This document shows, piece after piece, positions 47,391-59,735 of a stretch of DNA of 64,000 nt; within the stretch, counting starts at the first letter, position 1; every line of letters begins with the position of its first letter. The DNA is from Perognathus longimembris pacificus (Eukaryota > Chordata > Mammalia > Rodentia > Heteromyidae), in assembly GCF_023159225.1 (NCBI RefSeq), contig NC_063172.1, positions 43,529,832 to 43,593,831 of the forward strand, in the 5' to 3' direction. Position numbers and translations under genes: made by a program. A model generated the notes under the pieces. That model did not search any database. It was not told the DNA's origin and was given only the letters and a program-made list of their open reading frames with translations.

Positions 47391-47737
47391 CTGTCTTCAA
47401 CTTTTAAGCATAGAGAGGTAGAGAAAACTTTCTAGATACATCCTCTCTCTCAAGAAAAAAATGACTTAACAGTATCATCTGACATTTTGGTATTTCATAT
47501 TATATAGTTCCCTTTTTAAAATAAAATCATAAATAACTTTTTCTTTAAGAAAAAGAAATAGCTCCCCAAGTCTCATGACAAGAACCCTTTATTGGATTTC
47601 CCCATTCATTAGACCAATTGTAATACCCCAGCACAGTAGATTGTGTTTCATTTACCAACACACACCCACTTGAGGACATACCCACATGTACTTTGCTTTT
47701 TCTTGCAATGCTTTTTCTTTGTTTTCTTTTCCTTTTT

Positions 47738-47800
47738 CCAGTGCTGGCCTCATACATGCTAGGTAGGCACTATACCAATGAGCTACAGCTCCAAGACTCC
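47738..47800 (-). mobile_element. ID-like SINE monomer fragment
   Basis: The sequence catacatgctaggtaggcac followed by tataccaatgagctacag is antisense ID-type. Confidence 0.6.
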
Positions 47801-50645
47801 TTACACTGCATTAATAAAACAAAAAACTTTTCTATATAGACCATCTGGCTTCAAACTCATGATCCTTTGTTTTCCTTTCTATACTTTATACTCTACTTAG
47901 AGAGATCAGTGGCTATGACTTGACCAACCCCCTGTGATGATGGCAAAACCCTCCTCTCACAGTATCCTGACTGTGTGGGGAAATTCCTTGAAAGTTTAGG
48001 AGCTAGTAAGAAGCTAGTTTAAGAGCTAAACTGGACTCATGTTCTTAAGAAACTACTCAGTATTCCCAAAATATAATGTCCCATGACTTTGAGAATTGAA
48101 AATATCCTGGGTATAAAATAACTCAGGAATGTGGATCCTATGTATTAAAAGTATATATATAAATACCATTAATCCATATTTTCCTACAATATACCCCTAA
48201 ATTCCTATTTTTGTAATTAACAGTTAGACTATGGTCAACCATTTAAGCAAACATTCTCTGGGCTAACCAGTGCCCTAGTATATCCTAGGATAGTTTCCAA
48301 AGTGTTTCATATATTAAAATCCTATATACTTAGAAGAAAAACTCAGGATAAGAAAAAAATTGCTAGGTCCCAAAGGGTTTATGACTATCATCAAATGTAA
48401 CTGCCAAGTGGCCTATAGTCATTTCTTTGAAATGAGGGGCTGGGGAGAGAGAAAATAGAAATTGCAAAATCTCTATTTCCCTGTGTATGGTAAGATTTAA
48501 GAAAATTGCTTTTCAAAAGTAAGCCATCTTCCCATTTTGTATACTAAGGCCATAGGAAATGCTTGCCTGTAGGAAGGCCCATGTGGCTCAAAAACATTTA
48601 CAACCTTCATTTCTTAACCTTCTGTGTTACAACTGATGACAGCATATGGTTTCCATTTTCTACGAATAAATTTCTAGTTCTCCCTTCAAGAAAATTAAGC
48701 CATCTTTTGAATTGTTTTCTACACCAAATCTAAATATTAAAAAGAGATTCTTGAATATTTAAAATGGGGGTAGTTAGCAGAAATGCTATCAAGAGAAAGA
48801 ATTATCTAATAACATCTGATAATCAGGTACTAAAAAAGACAAATTGAAGGGCAGGATTTTTCCTGCCTGCAGACAGGGGTGTCAAAGTAACAAGTGTCAG
48901 TACATCACAGGCACTAATTTCAAACTATGTGATAATGTATTCAGTGTTAGAGATCTTTTGAAATACACTACAATCTTGCCTCCATTTTAGTGTAGTTATT
49001 TGCTACACTAAGGCTATAGTGCTGGTGAATGAATGTATAAAATTATAAACTATGCATTTTCAAAGAGTAGCTTGTGTTTTGTATCCAATCCGAGTTAAAA
49101 AAAAATTCAGAGAGACTTCTCAGAATTGCAAAAATCTTCTAAATAAAACTGAATGCAAAACCTTAGAGGGGGTGTAGGATGCCTCCTAGGCTCTTCTGGC
49201 TGATGTTTGTAAAGACAAAGCATTGAGACTTTGCTCTGAAACTCCGGGCTTGAAGCAATTCAACCATGAATAGAATACATGGGAAATGGTTTACGTTTTA
49301 CTTCTTGAGCAGAAGTGGGAAATGTTGGCTGTTACAAAATGTGTCCAGACATAGATGTTCTGGTAACACTGTATTACTAAGCATGCGGCGCTGCATCAGG
49401 TTAATGAGTATAGCATAGCATAAACATGGCATAGGTTTTGCCTGTTGGGTTTTAATGCTCAATCCAAGAGGGGAAAAAATTCATTTGGATTGTATAGTTT
49501 CAAAGAACAGAATACAAAGATAGTGTCCAACAAAGCAAATCATTGATCTTTTTATTTTCAAAATTACATGGAGATAATTACTTCTATTTTGAAATTTTTA
49601 CATAGAATATGCCCAGATTTCTTCAATCCTCTTGTGGAAACTTCTAATCACTTCTCTTCAGTCCTTAACCAGAGTTTTCTGACTCTTCTTAACAAAATAA
49701 AGATCTCCATTTTTTACCACTCTGATTCTCTTCTATGTCTGTTGAGAAAGTTTCTTGACTATAAAATCTGGAAAACACATATCTGAGTCTGGTACTTCAG
49801 GATCATACTGAGTATGTTGGCTGCTTAGTTAGAAGTTAGTGGAAGAGAGGCAATGTATCTTTTTATATGATTTTTTAGCCCAATTCGGATGTTCTGATAC
49901 TACATTTCTGACTACTTTTCTGACTGTAAATCCAGCCTGTGGGGGTTCAGGTTGATAACCCTTTTCTGTGACTGTTTCTCAGCCATGCTCCTTGCCAGCA
50001 TTTTTGGCACCCTGTACATAGACTTGTCAAGTGTTTAAAATGATGTTGTTTTTCCTAAATGCTGTTCCTCGAAGACAATTTTTGAATGTCTTTTTTTTTT
50101 TTTTTTTTGCTTTTCATTGTTTGGGACTTTGTGTGTTAGTTTTACAAAATGTTTTCCTAAATATCTAACACCAGGAAAAACAATATACATATATATTCTA
50201 AAATAAACTGGTGCTAATTGGAACTGAAGAAAAAATTTCAGCTTGAAGATTTATGAGAGCAAATGTTCACACCAGTAAAATTACTCTTTCCCAAGGGGTT
50301 AGCTACCTTCTATTTGACACGGCCTCAGGAGGACCACCGAATGTTTACTGTGTATGTGGCCCATTTCAGTGTAAAATATCCAGGAGGCTCTGACCCCTTC
50401 TCCTCAGTGTGGAGGATTTTCTAAGCGTGGTCCCCTGGAAGCAGGAAGAAGGAAAGGCTTAGTAAAAGAATCACTTTAGTAATAGTCGTCTGGTCTTTGA
50501 ACTTTCATGTTCTGTAATGCTTAGCTGTACAATGACTATGGTGTTGCCAATCTAGTCTGACGTCATCGCTGACCTGTACTAAGTTTGTGTATGGTTCTAC
50601 CTTGGGTTACACTGGCACGAACAAAGTTAGAACATGGGACTTTCA

Positions 50646-50651
50646 ATAAAG
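50646..50651 (+). terminator. ZNF704: Candidate poly(A) signal AATAAA (proximal)
   Basis: The hexamer lies in tttcaataaagaccc, about 100 bases before a second one. Cleavage would be expected 10-30 bases later. Confidence 0.4.
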
Positions 50652-50740
50652 ACCCATCTGACTTCTACGGTGTCCACACAAATGAAATTTAAATGCACTT
50701 GTAACTGGTTAGTTACCAGGAAGTAAGTCTAACTTCCAGT

Positions 50741-50746
50741 TAATAA
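50741..50746 (+). terminator. ZNF704: Candidate poly(A) signal AATAAA (distal)
   Basis: The hexamer lies in agttaataaaagttttgtg. It is followed by T/G-rich sequence. It is my preferred end of the gene because SINE density rises directly afterwards. Confidence 0.5.
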
Positions 50747-50877
50747 AAGTTTTGTGTATCTGCTTCTATTTGGAGGTCATTTTTTTTAAGTAAAGTATAA
50801 CAGATTTCTACCAAGAAAGTTTCATTGGGTTTAGATGGTTGGGGTTATTATAAAAATAATTTAAAACCAAGTGGATG

Positions 50878-51075
50878 GGCAGGAGGCTGGGATCTGAGGA
50901 CCATGGCTTGAAGCCAGCCAGGGCAGGAAAGTCTATGAGACTCTTACCTCCAATTAATTACCAAAAAATCCAGAAGTGGAGCTGTGGCTAAAGTGGTAGA
51001 GCACTAGCCTTGAGCAAAAAAGAGCTCAACAACAGCACCCAGGCCATAAGTTCAGGACCCAGCACCGGCACACCC
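50878..51075 (+). mobile_element. B1-head/Geo-tail composite SINE, 5' truncated
   Basis: It starts inside the head (caggaggctgggatctgagg), with gtctatgagactcttacctc in the middle and a Geo tail (gagctgtggctaaagtggta). Confidence 0.85.
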
Positions 51076-52773
51076 ACAAAAAGAGAGGGGGCATATCTTC
51101 CATACATCCACTGTTCACTATCGAGGCCACTGAGAAGGTGCTAGTGCTCAGCCCTGTTAACTGTAATGTAAACTTTGCCCAGACTTCTTAGCTGCTCCCC
51201 CCAGGCACCAATCCCATCAAGCCATGAAAGCTATGCCAGTTGTGGTGCTGAGCCACCAGCCAACCTTCCCCTGGCCAGCTCTGTGGCTTGTTCACCTGCA
51301 AAAGCCATATACATATATGCACAAAGCAACTGCAGGTTCTGGAATTCACCTCAGACTTGGGCAAAAAGCTGTCTCCCCTCCTAGTAAATGGACAACTGCA
51401 CAAGGGACTTACCTTTCTAAGCATTGTTCTGGGGGTGTTTATGAGGGAGGAAATGTGATTAGCTCCTATTCCCACCCATGGACCTTGGCTAGGGAAGAAT
51501 ATGACTCCTGCCCCACTTCCTGGGCCAGAAAAGTCCCTACATCTGGGGCTATTGGGAGTATTTGGGGGGAAATCACATGTCAAGAAGCACATGGAGGTAT
51601 CCACAAACAGATTCCAAAATACCCAGCTATCTAGACCCCTCTGCTACCCAGAAAGAATGCCTTCAGATACCAGAATTGTCTTCCAACTTTTTTCTTTCTA
51701 AACTGGCAGTATCCTATCTCACTAAATGGCACATGCACATCTGAATGGTTTGTCTGTGACGTCTGACCATGATGGCTCGCACCCATTAATACAGAGAACC
51801 CAGACAAACAAGTTTTACCCTTCGGAGAGTCCTATCTTTGGATACCCACTTCTGCTCCCACCTCCACCTCCAGCCCAGCTTCCAGTTGTTGTACCTGTGT
51901 GGTTTCCTGGTCTTCAGCATGGAGGAACCTGGAACGCTGGTCTTTCCCAACATAGAATATACCAGGTTGGATACCAGGTAGGACTGAACTTTCTGCCGGC
52001 TTCCTGTGTGCCTGGCAGCATGTAACATACACTCTCACATAGCCCCATGTTGAAGCCACAAAGGAACCACAGCAGGGGCCCCATCCCACAGCTTTCCACA
52101 ACTTTGATTCCTGTGGTTTGGAGTCCCTGAGGTCAGCTGGCTTCATAACTGTCCTAAAAAATAATCAGAAGGTCAACAGGAGTCTAACAATGCCTATGCC
52201 ATCCTCCTAACTTGTGGAGATTGCATCATCTTCCATACCCAGAGGTGTGAGGACCATACAATAAGATTTCAGAGAGACCAAACCCACATTCATATTACTG
52301 AATGAGTGTAACTGTTCTCTTATTATTGTTAAATCTTTTTCTTACACTGCCTAATTTGTGAATTACACTTCACCATAGTTATAATGAATGGGAAACAACA
52401 CAGTACACAATGCATAGAGTTTGGTACTATCTAATTGGAGCGAGTGTGTCAGCCACACTTTACCTGGAAACTTCTTCAAAAAAGGGTAAGTAGCTGGCAC
52501 AAGGATAGACACACAGCCCATATGGATTGAAGCATTCCCCCAAGCCTGCCCAGCAGTTGTACTGTGCTTTTCCAGGATATTCATATGTGGATCCTTTGCT
52601 AGGTAGAGAAGAGACAGCTCTTTTTCTATTCACTGGCTTTCTCCTGCTTTTGAAACAGGTGTGAGCTGCCCTCCACCCATTCCTGCCTTCCATCTTCACT
52701 GTGTCCTCCCAGCTCCTTCTTTTTGGGTGTTTATCCTCATCTCTTCTGTCTCCTACCCCCCTTTACTACCCCC

Positions 52774-52776
<3 letters not shown>

Positions 52777-52828
<52 letters not shown>

Positions 52829-52829
52829 A
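52777..52829 (+). repeat. (CA)n microsatellite
   Basis: About 25 CA units with one T interruption near the end. Confidence 0.96.
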
Positions 52830-53019
52830 GAGCTATTGAAAGAAAAGGCTACATTTACAATTTCCAGAAATTGGAGTTTTTCTTGTCATGCTCTACAGCT
52901 TGTCCTGCTGTACACCATGATGCTGTCTTCCTCAGAGTTCCATCAAGACTGGTTCCTAGACAACTGACTTAGTGCCCAGGTTTTTGTTTGTTTGTTTGCC
53001 ACAGAGACTGGATAAGCAG

Positions 53020-53217
53020 GGTTGGGAATGTGGCTTAGCGGTAGAGTGCTTGCTTAGCATACATGAAGCCCTGGGTTTAATTCCTCAGCACCACAAAAAC
53101 AGAAAAAGCCAAAAGTGGTATAGTGCTAGCCTTGAGCAAAAAGAAGCCAGGGACAGTGCTCAGGCCCTGAGTTCAAGCCCCAGGACTGGCAAAAGAGAGA
53201 GAGAGAGAGAGAGAGAG
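53020..53217 (+). mobile_element. IDL-Geo dimeric SINE with GA tail
   Basis: The head is ttgggaatgtggcttagcgg. Part of the Geo monomer is deleted. The tail is a (GA)n run at 53194-53217. A duplicate, agagactggat(a/g)agca, flanks it near 53004-53019 and 53214-53229. Confidence 0.9.
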
Positions 53218-53377
53218 ACTGGATGAGCATAGTAACACACAGACGTAGTGCTCCATCTGCACATGCGCGTCCTCCTACTCCCTCTCAGGGGGCTCCAGGA
53301 AGCTCTCCCGCCCTGAAAGAAGCTGTAGAAGACTGCAGGGCCCTGGCAGGTGGGACAGGAAGAAAAGACAGGAATCA

Positions 53378-53610
53378 CCAGGCACTAGTGGCTCGCACAT
53401 GTTATCCTAGGTACTAGGGAGTCTGAGATGTGGGACTGGGGTTCAGAGACAAGCTTGGCAGGCAAATATAAGCGATTCTTATCTTCAAATAACTAGCAAA
53501 AAGCCAGAAGTAGAAGCTTGGCTCAATTGGTAGAGTACTAGTCATGTCTTAAAAAGCTCAGAGAGAGCACAAAGCCCTGAATTCAAACCTCAGTACAAGC
53601 ACAAAAATGA
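53378..53610 (+). mobile_element. B1-head/Geo-tail composite SINE, old
   Basis: The head (ggctcgcacatgttatccta) and tail (ggctcaattggtagagtact, cctgaattcaaacctcagta) are recognisable but strongly diverged. Confidence 0.75.
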
Positions 53611-55233
53611 AGTAAATAGTGAGTGAGACTCAAGGCTAAAAGTGTTGCTTTGCATAGGGTGGAAATCTTCACAGTCAGACCTTCATGTCTGTGAGTTCTG
53701 TATCCCAAGACTCTATCAATCACAGAGTTAAAGTACTGAACATGGGACTGATCCCATTTTGTCATTATTTTCTGAACAATACAGTATGCAACAGTTTATA
53801 TAGGATTTACATCATATTAGACATTGCCAGTCATCTACAGAGATATAAAGTATGCAGCGAATATATATTATACATATGTAATATATATCATGTATTTTTT
53901 AGAAATGGGAATGAACCTTCAAGGAATTAGGTATCCAAAAAGGTTCTAGAACTTGTAAAGCAAATTTTGCTATCTCAAGAAAGACTGCAGCACATGATGG
54001 AGTTCATAAAACTGTCTTCAAATAACACAAAACTCAAGGCCATCTTACCATGAAGAGCTGCCTGTAGGAATTTAGGCTTCATAGGATGTCCACTATCCTA
54101 CTGGCTTTCCCTAATGTTCACAGGAGATCCAAACATTTTCCAGGGAATGAGCAAATTGTTTGGACAAACCATGTCTTCAGGCTTTCAACCAACCATTTCC
54201 CAAACAAAGCAACAAAGAGAGAAATAAGCATTTTGATGATTGACCTAGACATTTATTTGTTCTCAGCAGATTTTTAAAGTTTCTTTAGAAAATGTGTAAT
54301 CTCAAAGTTTCCAACTCCAAATAACTGTTCTGATGACATACCAGTTAGCCAATACAGGAAATGCCTTGCACACAGCAAGAATTCAATAGAGAAGTAGGAA
54401 AATGAGTGTTTCTAAAGGAGATAAATTGCAGTATAGGTCTGTGCTATTAAAAGCACACAGTGTAAATGGAATGCGACTGCTAGGATTTGTGTCAGTAGCA
54501 CAGAAGAGAGAATCTAGGCTAGCATTAAGATATAATAGGCCCTCTTTTATGAGGGGGACCTGAGTATTATAGTGAATTTTTATTTGTTTATATCTAAGTA
54601 GTATTTGCATGTAGGGAGAAAAAGGTAGTAAAAAGCTTAGCATGAAAGTGGGCCCTGTGCTCAGTCCCACCTACCCTTCATTCTCACACGGTGTTTGTTC
54701 ATATACTTGACTCCACTTTTCATTTTATTTAATTCCGTGCAAACATTGCCTAGCAAACAGGAAAACCAGCAGCACCATTGACACTACAAAGCAAGAGCTA
54801 GAGGGACAGGACACAGCATGAGGCTGCAGTGGGGGAGGGCAGATCAGACAGAGGGCCAGGGACAAGTGAGGGACATCCCCTGCACAAGGCCAGCATCACC
54901 TCCTCTGTGCCATGCAGACATCTAACTGGACAGTCAGACAGAAGCCTGATCATGACCTGTGTTTCTCCTGAATTTGCTGAGATGCTTTTCCACAAAGTGT
55001 GGTGCATCCTGGGTAACTGCAAACTATCAAGTGTTCTCACCTCCAAGTTCAACCTGTAAACTGGTCTTAGACCCCACATGAAAGCCAGCCTGCCAGTCCC
55101 AGACTGTCCCTTAATATCTGCATAGGGCTGTCTTGTTGGCAATGCCATCCTCACTGTAAGGTCCAGATCAACTCAGGAAACATTCTGAGGCAGATGTTGC
55201 AAAATGGTTCAACTAAAGCACACTTTGCTCACT

Positions 55234-55262
55234 ATTTTTATTTATTTATTTATTTATTTATT
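55234..55262 (+). repeat. (TTTA)n microsatellite / SINE tail
   Basis: Seven TTTA units form the A-rich tail (in antisense) of the SINE at 55263. Confidence 0.9.
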
Positions 55263-55453
55263 GTCCAGTCCTAGGCCTTGGACTCAGGGCCTGAGCACTG
55301 TCCCTGGCTTCTTCCCGCTCAGGGCTAGCACTCTGCCACCTGAGCCACAGCGCCCCTTCTGGCCGTTTTCCATATATGTGGTGCTGGGGAATCAAACCGA
55401 GAGCTTCATGTGTAGGAGGCAAGCACTCTTGCCACTAGGCCATATTCCCAGCC
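55237..55453 (-). mobile_element. IDL-Geo dimeric SINE
   Basis: The antisense dimer is flanked by cactttgctcactatt at 55221-55236 and 55454-55469, a perfect 16-bp target duplication. Confidence 0.94.
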
Positions 55454-56249
55454 CACTTTGCTCACTATTAACCTGGAAGAATAGCTAGAGGTACTAGGCG
55501 CCAGCTGCACACACGTGTACTTACATGGCTGGTGGCTGGCAGTGAGAGGATAATCAAGATAAACATACAAGTAGGCAAGTTTACTGAAAGCCACAGAGTG
55601 TCTCTGTGGGACCCATGATCAGATAGCATTACCAGGCTACAGGAAGACCTGGAACCAGGACTGAGAAAGCCTTCGGGAAACAAGGAAGCCACATTCTCAC
55701 CCTTACAGAATTGTCCTTCCAGTGGGCCTTGTGGGCCTGTAGGCCAGAATTGCATTCTTCTCTGGGGATCATTTTCCTTTCCCACTCTACTTCTCTTAGC
55801 ACATACTGAGAGCTAGCCAGCACTGACCAGCATCACCTCCCAGTATGTGCAGTCAAGAGGGGGCTGGAACCTTGGAGCACCAGATCCAAACTTAGCAGGC
55901 TAACATACAGGTTTGGAAGGAAATAATTAGCAGCATCCTGGTATAGTTTACAAAGGTCCATTTGTCTAGCTACTAAATGCAGTCACACACACAATAGGTA
56001 TATATTATATGGGACATATCTGTATTATATAATATGAAACATATGTAACAACCATAAGGGCATGTAAAGATCACCTAATGTAACACCTAGTCTACCTGCT
56101 ATTCATGACCCATAAAGATTATCTGGTATTTATTAGTACTGTTGAGTGCTAGTCTTTTCATATAATTTTATTGTTTAGTTGCTTTCTGAAAGACAAGGTT
56201 GACTATTATCATAGGCATAGAAAATACACAAGGCATAGAAAGAAAGAGA

Positions 56250-56445
56250 AGTAGAGCTGTATTACCTGGGTTCAAATCTCATCTCTATTAGCTATATATG
56301 GGGCTATGGGGAAGTTACTTCATTGGTCTGTACTTCAACAGCCTGTTCCATAGGCTGTAGATAATATAACCTATCTCATATATAAGTTCTAAATGGGTTA
56401 ATATGTGTAAAATGTTCAGTATGAAACCTGGTATTGGGAGTCATA
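56250..56445 (+). mobile_element. MIR SINE
   Basis: It contains acctgggttcaaatctcatc, ggggaagttacttcatt, and gggttaatatgtgtaaaatg, the MIR order from box B to the 3' end. Confidence 0.8.
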
Positions 56446-56802
56446 AAAATATTACCTGACTCATCAAAAGTGTCATCATTTAAATAGCCTGAGACAAATG
56501 TAGTCAATGAAAGCACTGAGGCCATTAAAGCAAAGGCCACCAGCATCTGGGTAGGCCCCCTAACTTATTAGGTTCCCTTCTCTCAGCTTTATATCCAAGA
56601 GGTGAGCCCTCACCATATTCTGGCAGAGGGGCTCTCCTGCCTTTCTGAACCTTTCCTCTCTCATCTCACAATTAGACTAAAGAATCTAGTGGTCTTCTCA
56701 ATCCAGTGACAACTTTGGGCCCACTCTCCCTCCTTCACTCCTCATAGGCAATCCATTACAAGGTCCAGTGGATATTATTTCCTAGAGATCTCTGAAATAG
56801 GC

Positions 56803-56946
56803 AGACATGGCATGGCACTCATACCTATAATCCAAGCTACTCAGGAGACTGAGATATGAGGAGCCTGGCAGCCCAGGCAGAACGGTCCATGAGCCTCTAT
56901 CCCAAATTAACTACCAAAAAGTCAGAAGTGGAGCTGTGGCTCAAAT
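56803..56946 (+). mobile_element. B1-head/Geo-tail composite SINE, 3' truncated
   Basis: The head (ataatccaagctactcagga) is followed by the start of the Geo part (gtggagctgtggctca), then the match stops at aaataaaaattac. Confidence 0.8.
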
Positions 56947-57123
56947 AAAAATTACAAAAACCCACAATATATGGTAAGCAAATAGTACAATTACTACATC
57001 CTTTCCATCCATTCTCCATGAAAAAGCCTCTGCACCCTTAAAAAAACAAATTCTGCCACCCAACTCTCCTACTTGATGCACTCCAGAAAATTCCTTCTGC
57101 TTTTGTTATAAAACCCCAAATCC

Positions 57124-57730
57124 TGTCAAGGCTACTGTATGGGGGGACTGCTCCATCATGGTGGCCATCAGTGCCCTTTCTATCAGCTGGCCCTCCTGTC
57201 CTCATAGCATCCTGACTATGCTCAGCACTTGTCGTGGTCTGTCTGTCCGCCTCCGGTGTGACCCCTTTCATTCTCACGCACAAGCTACCTGACCAGCAGG
57301 TAACAAGGCCGGAATGCGGGTCATGTGAAAGCCTCAAACCCGTGTGTGAACGCGAAGATGCCCTTCCTCCCCTTTGATTCACTAAGAACAAAGGCGCGAG
57401 ACAAGTGGGCTCCTTCAGGGATGCCTCAAGAGCTTCTTCCAAAGTTTTTAATCAGGGGAGGGGTTTATATAACAGTAATGGCGGCAGGAAGAGGAGGGAC
57501 TAACTGGGTATTAACGATTGGCTAATGAACTGTCCATCACGGTGATGTCACGGAACTTCCCGCAGAGGCAGAGACCACAGTTCCCCAAGGCCTGGCACCA
57601 TGGTGGCACACACGCCCGCAGCCGAGAGGCAGGGGCTGGTTTGGCTGTCTCTTCCGGTTTCAGACCTGAAAGGAGATGGGGCTGGCTAGCAGCCAGCCGT
57701 CCCAGGTCTTAAAGGCATAGCCATCCCCTT
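57124..57730 (-). mobile_element. Probable solo LTR related to the provirus LTR
   Basis: The block attggctaatgaactgtcca, gtgatgtcacggaacttcc, ccatggtggcacacacgcc and tcttccggtttcagacctga follows the order of the provirus LTR (attggctgactggactgccc, gtgtcatggaacttcctttg, tcatggtggcatgcat, cttttccagttgaggcc). The left end tgtcaagg resembles tgtaagg. No internal region is attached. Both boundaries are approximate and no target duplication was found. Confidence 0.6.
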
Positions 57731-58489
57731 CAAGCACTCAGCTCTTGCTATGCCCTTCCTTGTCCCTCTGCCTGAATCCTGCGCTTTTCTTCATCCTTTT
57801 ATCTGCCCTCACCTCCACTCATAGCATCTGGCCAACTCCTCATCACTTTTTTAGAGCAGCCTTCCAGCTCCTCTTCCTTCCAGGGTAGACCAGTTGCCTC
57901 TGAGCCACTGTGCAGGAACTATGTGAAAGTAGTTATTTTTGTTCATCATCAAGTTTCTGACACTCATCACTCCTCATGAATAAATAATGCATGAATACCA
58001 GAAATGCAGAAAGATTGCAGGAGCTTAGTCTTAAGTGATAAAATGTGTGTCCCTCTCCCATGCAAATCCTCCTTTCTTATCAATCACTTCCCTAATCTCT
58101 TAGCTTACTTGGTGACACCCAGCCTGTGGGTCATCAAAATTTCCACTTGAACATAGGACTAGATGTGGTAGTGTTCAATGTGTGCTTACATTGTTTGAGG
58201 CACTGAGTTCAATCCCAGCAATCCCCTAGCATATTTCTTTCCATGAAAGTTAGTTAGTTTACCTCTCCCTAGCTGTTCTACCAAATAGGTTAGTACTTCC
58301 AAACTTTTTGGAGAAAGAGGACAACAAGGCCTAGAATTGCACACACAAGAGGGTAATAGGAAGTTTATTAAATAAGTAACGGGAAAAAAGGGTGCTTTAG
58401 TCATATTGAATGTGACTATTCCTGGAAAAAATGAAATAAAATAAAAAGCTTGCAAAAAAGAATAGAAAATAAATCAGAGATAATCTCCC

Positions 58490-58705
58490 CTGAAGCTTGA
58501 ACTCAAAGTATAAGCACTACCCTTTAGCTTATTTGCTCAAGGCTGGCACTCTACCACTTCTACCACAACACAACTTCCATCTTTTTGCTAGTTAATGGAG
58601 ATAAAGGCCTTAGGGACTTTTCTGACAGAGCTTGCTTCAAATTGGGATCTTTGGACCTAGCCTCCTGAAAAGCCAGGATTATAGGCATGAACCACAAGTG
58701 CCAAG
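58490..58705 (-). mobile_element. B1-head/Geo-tail composite SINE
   Basis: The Geo tail is at the left (gcttgaactcaaagtataag, ctctaccacttctaccac) and the B1-like head at the right (ccaggattataggcatgaac). Confidence 0.8.
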
Positions 58706-59004
58706 TTAGCATTCTTTTTCTTTTTTTTTTTTTTAATGATGGCAATGAAAGGAAGGATTTTTAATACAGAAGCTAGATCTAAAATATACCAGGATATGAT
58801 AAATTATACAGGACTCTAGACACACACAGTGAGACTGAAGGAAGATACTCTTAGGGAAGGAACATTTAGGCGCCATGCCTATGAGTCTTTGATAATAAAA
58901 AGCAATATTTATCAAAACAAACTCCAGGAAATGAAAACAAGAGATTTTTTCTTTGTTGTTATTTTTATTTTCTTTTTGTCTTGTGTGTTCATTTATCTTT
59001 TGGA

Positions 59005-59265
59005 AGGGTAAGAAGGGCATAGAAATGGTGGGATAAAGGGTAGCAGCAATGCAGCAATGGTACTCACTAGACACTGTGTTGGAAATGAACTACACAACTT
59101 GTGGGTGGGGACAGGAGGGAAAAACTGGAAAAGAGTGAGGGAAGGAGTGACACCATTCCAAAAAAAACCCCACAAAAACACTCTAGCTCACTATGTAATT
59201 GTAACCCCACTGTATATCACCTTTATAATAACAATTTTTAATTTTTTAAATAAAGAAAACATCAG
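59005..59265 (+). mobile_element. L1 3' UTR fragment
   Basis: A G-rich stretch (gtgggtggggacaggaggg) is followed by ctatgtaattgtaaccccac and cacctttataataacaa, shared with 59735-59895. Confidence 0.6.
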
Positions 59266-59299
59266 GAATAAATGGCTCTAAGCAGAGGTGTTTTTTTCT

Positions 59300-59461
59300 T
59301 TTCTTTTTTTTTTTTCCTGCCAGTCCTGGGCCTTGGACTCAGGGCCTGAGCACTGTCCCTGGCTTCTTTTTGCTCAAGGCTAGCACTCTGCCACTTGAGC
59401 CACAGCGCCACTTCTGGCCATTTTCTATATATGTGGTGCTGGGGAATCGAACCCAGGGCTT
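59300..59461 (-). mobile_element. IDL-Geo SINE, 5' truncated
   Basis: The Geo tail is complete (gccagtcctgggccttggac, gccacttgagccacagcg). The ID-like head stops at gaacccagggc. Confidence 0.9.
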
Positions 59462-59560
59462 TGTTTTTTTTTCCTTTTCTAAATTTATTTTATTGTCAAA
59501 GTGAAGTATAGACAGGTTACAGTGTCATCCAACTTTTTATCTCCTCCCTCATTTTACATT
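59462..59560 (-). mobile_element. Old L1 3' end fragment (antisense)
   Basis: The block attgtcaaagtgaagtatag and the cctccctcattttac run match the repeat that hosts the provirus at 18790-18850 and 24408 onward. Confidence 0.5.
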
Positions 59561-59564
59561 CTGT

Positions 59565-59669
59565 AATTTAATTGGAGATAAGAATCTCAAGAACTTTCCG
59601 GCCCAGGCTGGCTGCAAACCATGATCCTCAGATCTTAAGTTCCTGAGTAGCTAGTATTAGAGGCATGAG

Positions 59670-59672
<3 letters not shown>
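59565..59672 (-). mobile_element. Composite SINE head fragment
   Basis: An antisense B1-like head: cccaggctggctgcaaacca, ctgagtagctagtattagag, gcatgagcc, ending at the CT repeat. Confidence 0.7.
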
Positions 59673-59727
<55 letters not shown>

Positions 59728-59735
59728 TCTCTCTC
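59670..59735 (+). repeat. (CT)n microsatellite
   Basis: About 32 CT units with one CC interruption. Confidence 0.96.

Larger units (their letters stand above)
1..50765 (+). other. ZNF704: ZNF704 gene body, 3' two thirds
   Basis: The span contains six coding exons with matching splice phases, ending in a C-clamp and a stop at 36441-36443, then a long 3' UTR. The assembled order is Ser/Pro-rich segment, basic NLS-like end, one C2H2 finger, Ser/Thr/Pro-rich region, C-clamp. This is the architecture of the ZNF704/ZNF395/SLC2A4RG family. ZNF704 is preferred over the paralogues from remembered protein similarity, the large introns and the very long 3' UTR. About 305 residues are encoded here against roughly 412 in human, so about 100 N-terminal residues and the promoter lie upstream. 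ZNF704 is a nuclear DNA-binding regulator, reported to work with the SIN3A corepressor. An alignment against the three paralogues would settle the name. Confidence 0.85.
36444..50765 (+). other. ZNF704: ZNF704 3' UTR (probable, about 14.3 kb)
   Basis: The sequence after the stop is AT-rich and repeat-poor for 14 kb, with only three obvious SINEs plus one ID-like monomer. Candidate poly(A) signals aataaa occur at 50646-50651 and 50741-50746. The second is followed by a T/G-rich stretch that could be the downstream element. A long 3' UTR fits what I recall of ZNF704 mRNAs. Two Pumilio-type tgtaaata sites are present. The end is inferred and shorter isoforms are possible; RNA data would decide. 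Confidence 0.6.

Noticed and set aside
54798..55154. 118-codon minus-strand open frame in intergenic DNA
   Set aside because: No domain or similarity recognised and no adjoining exon or promoter features.
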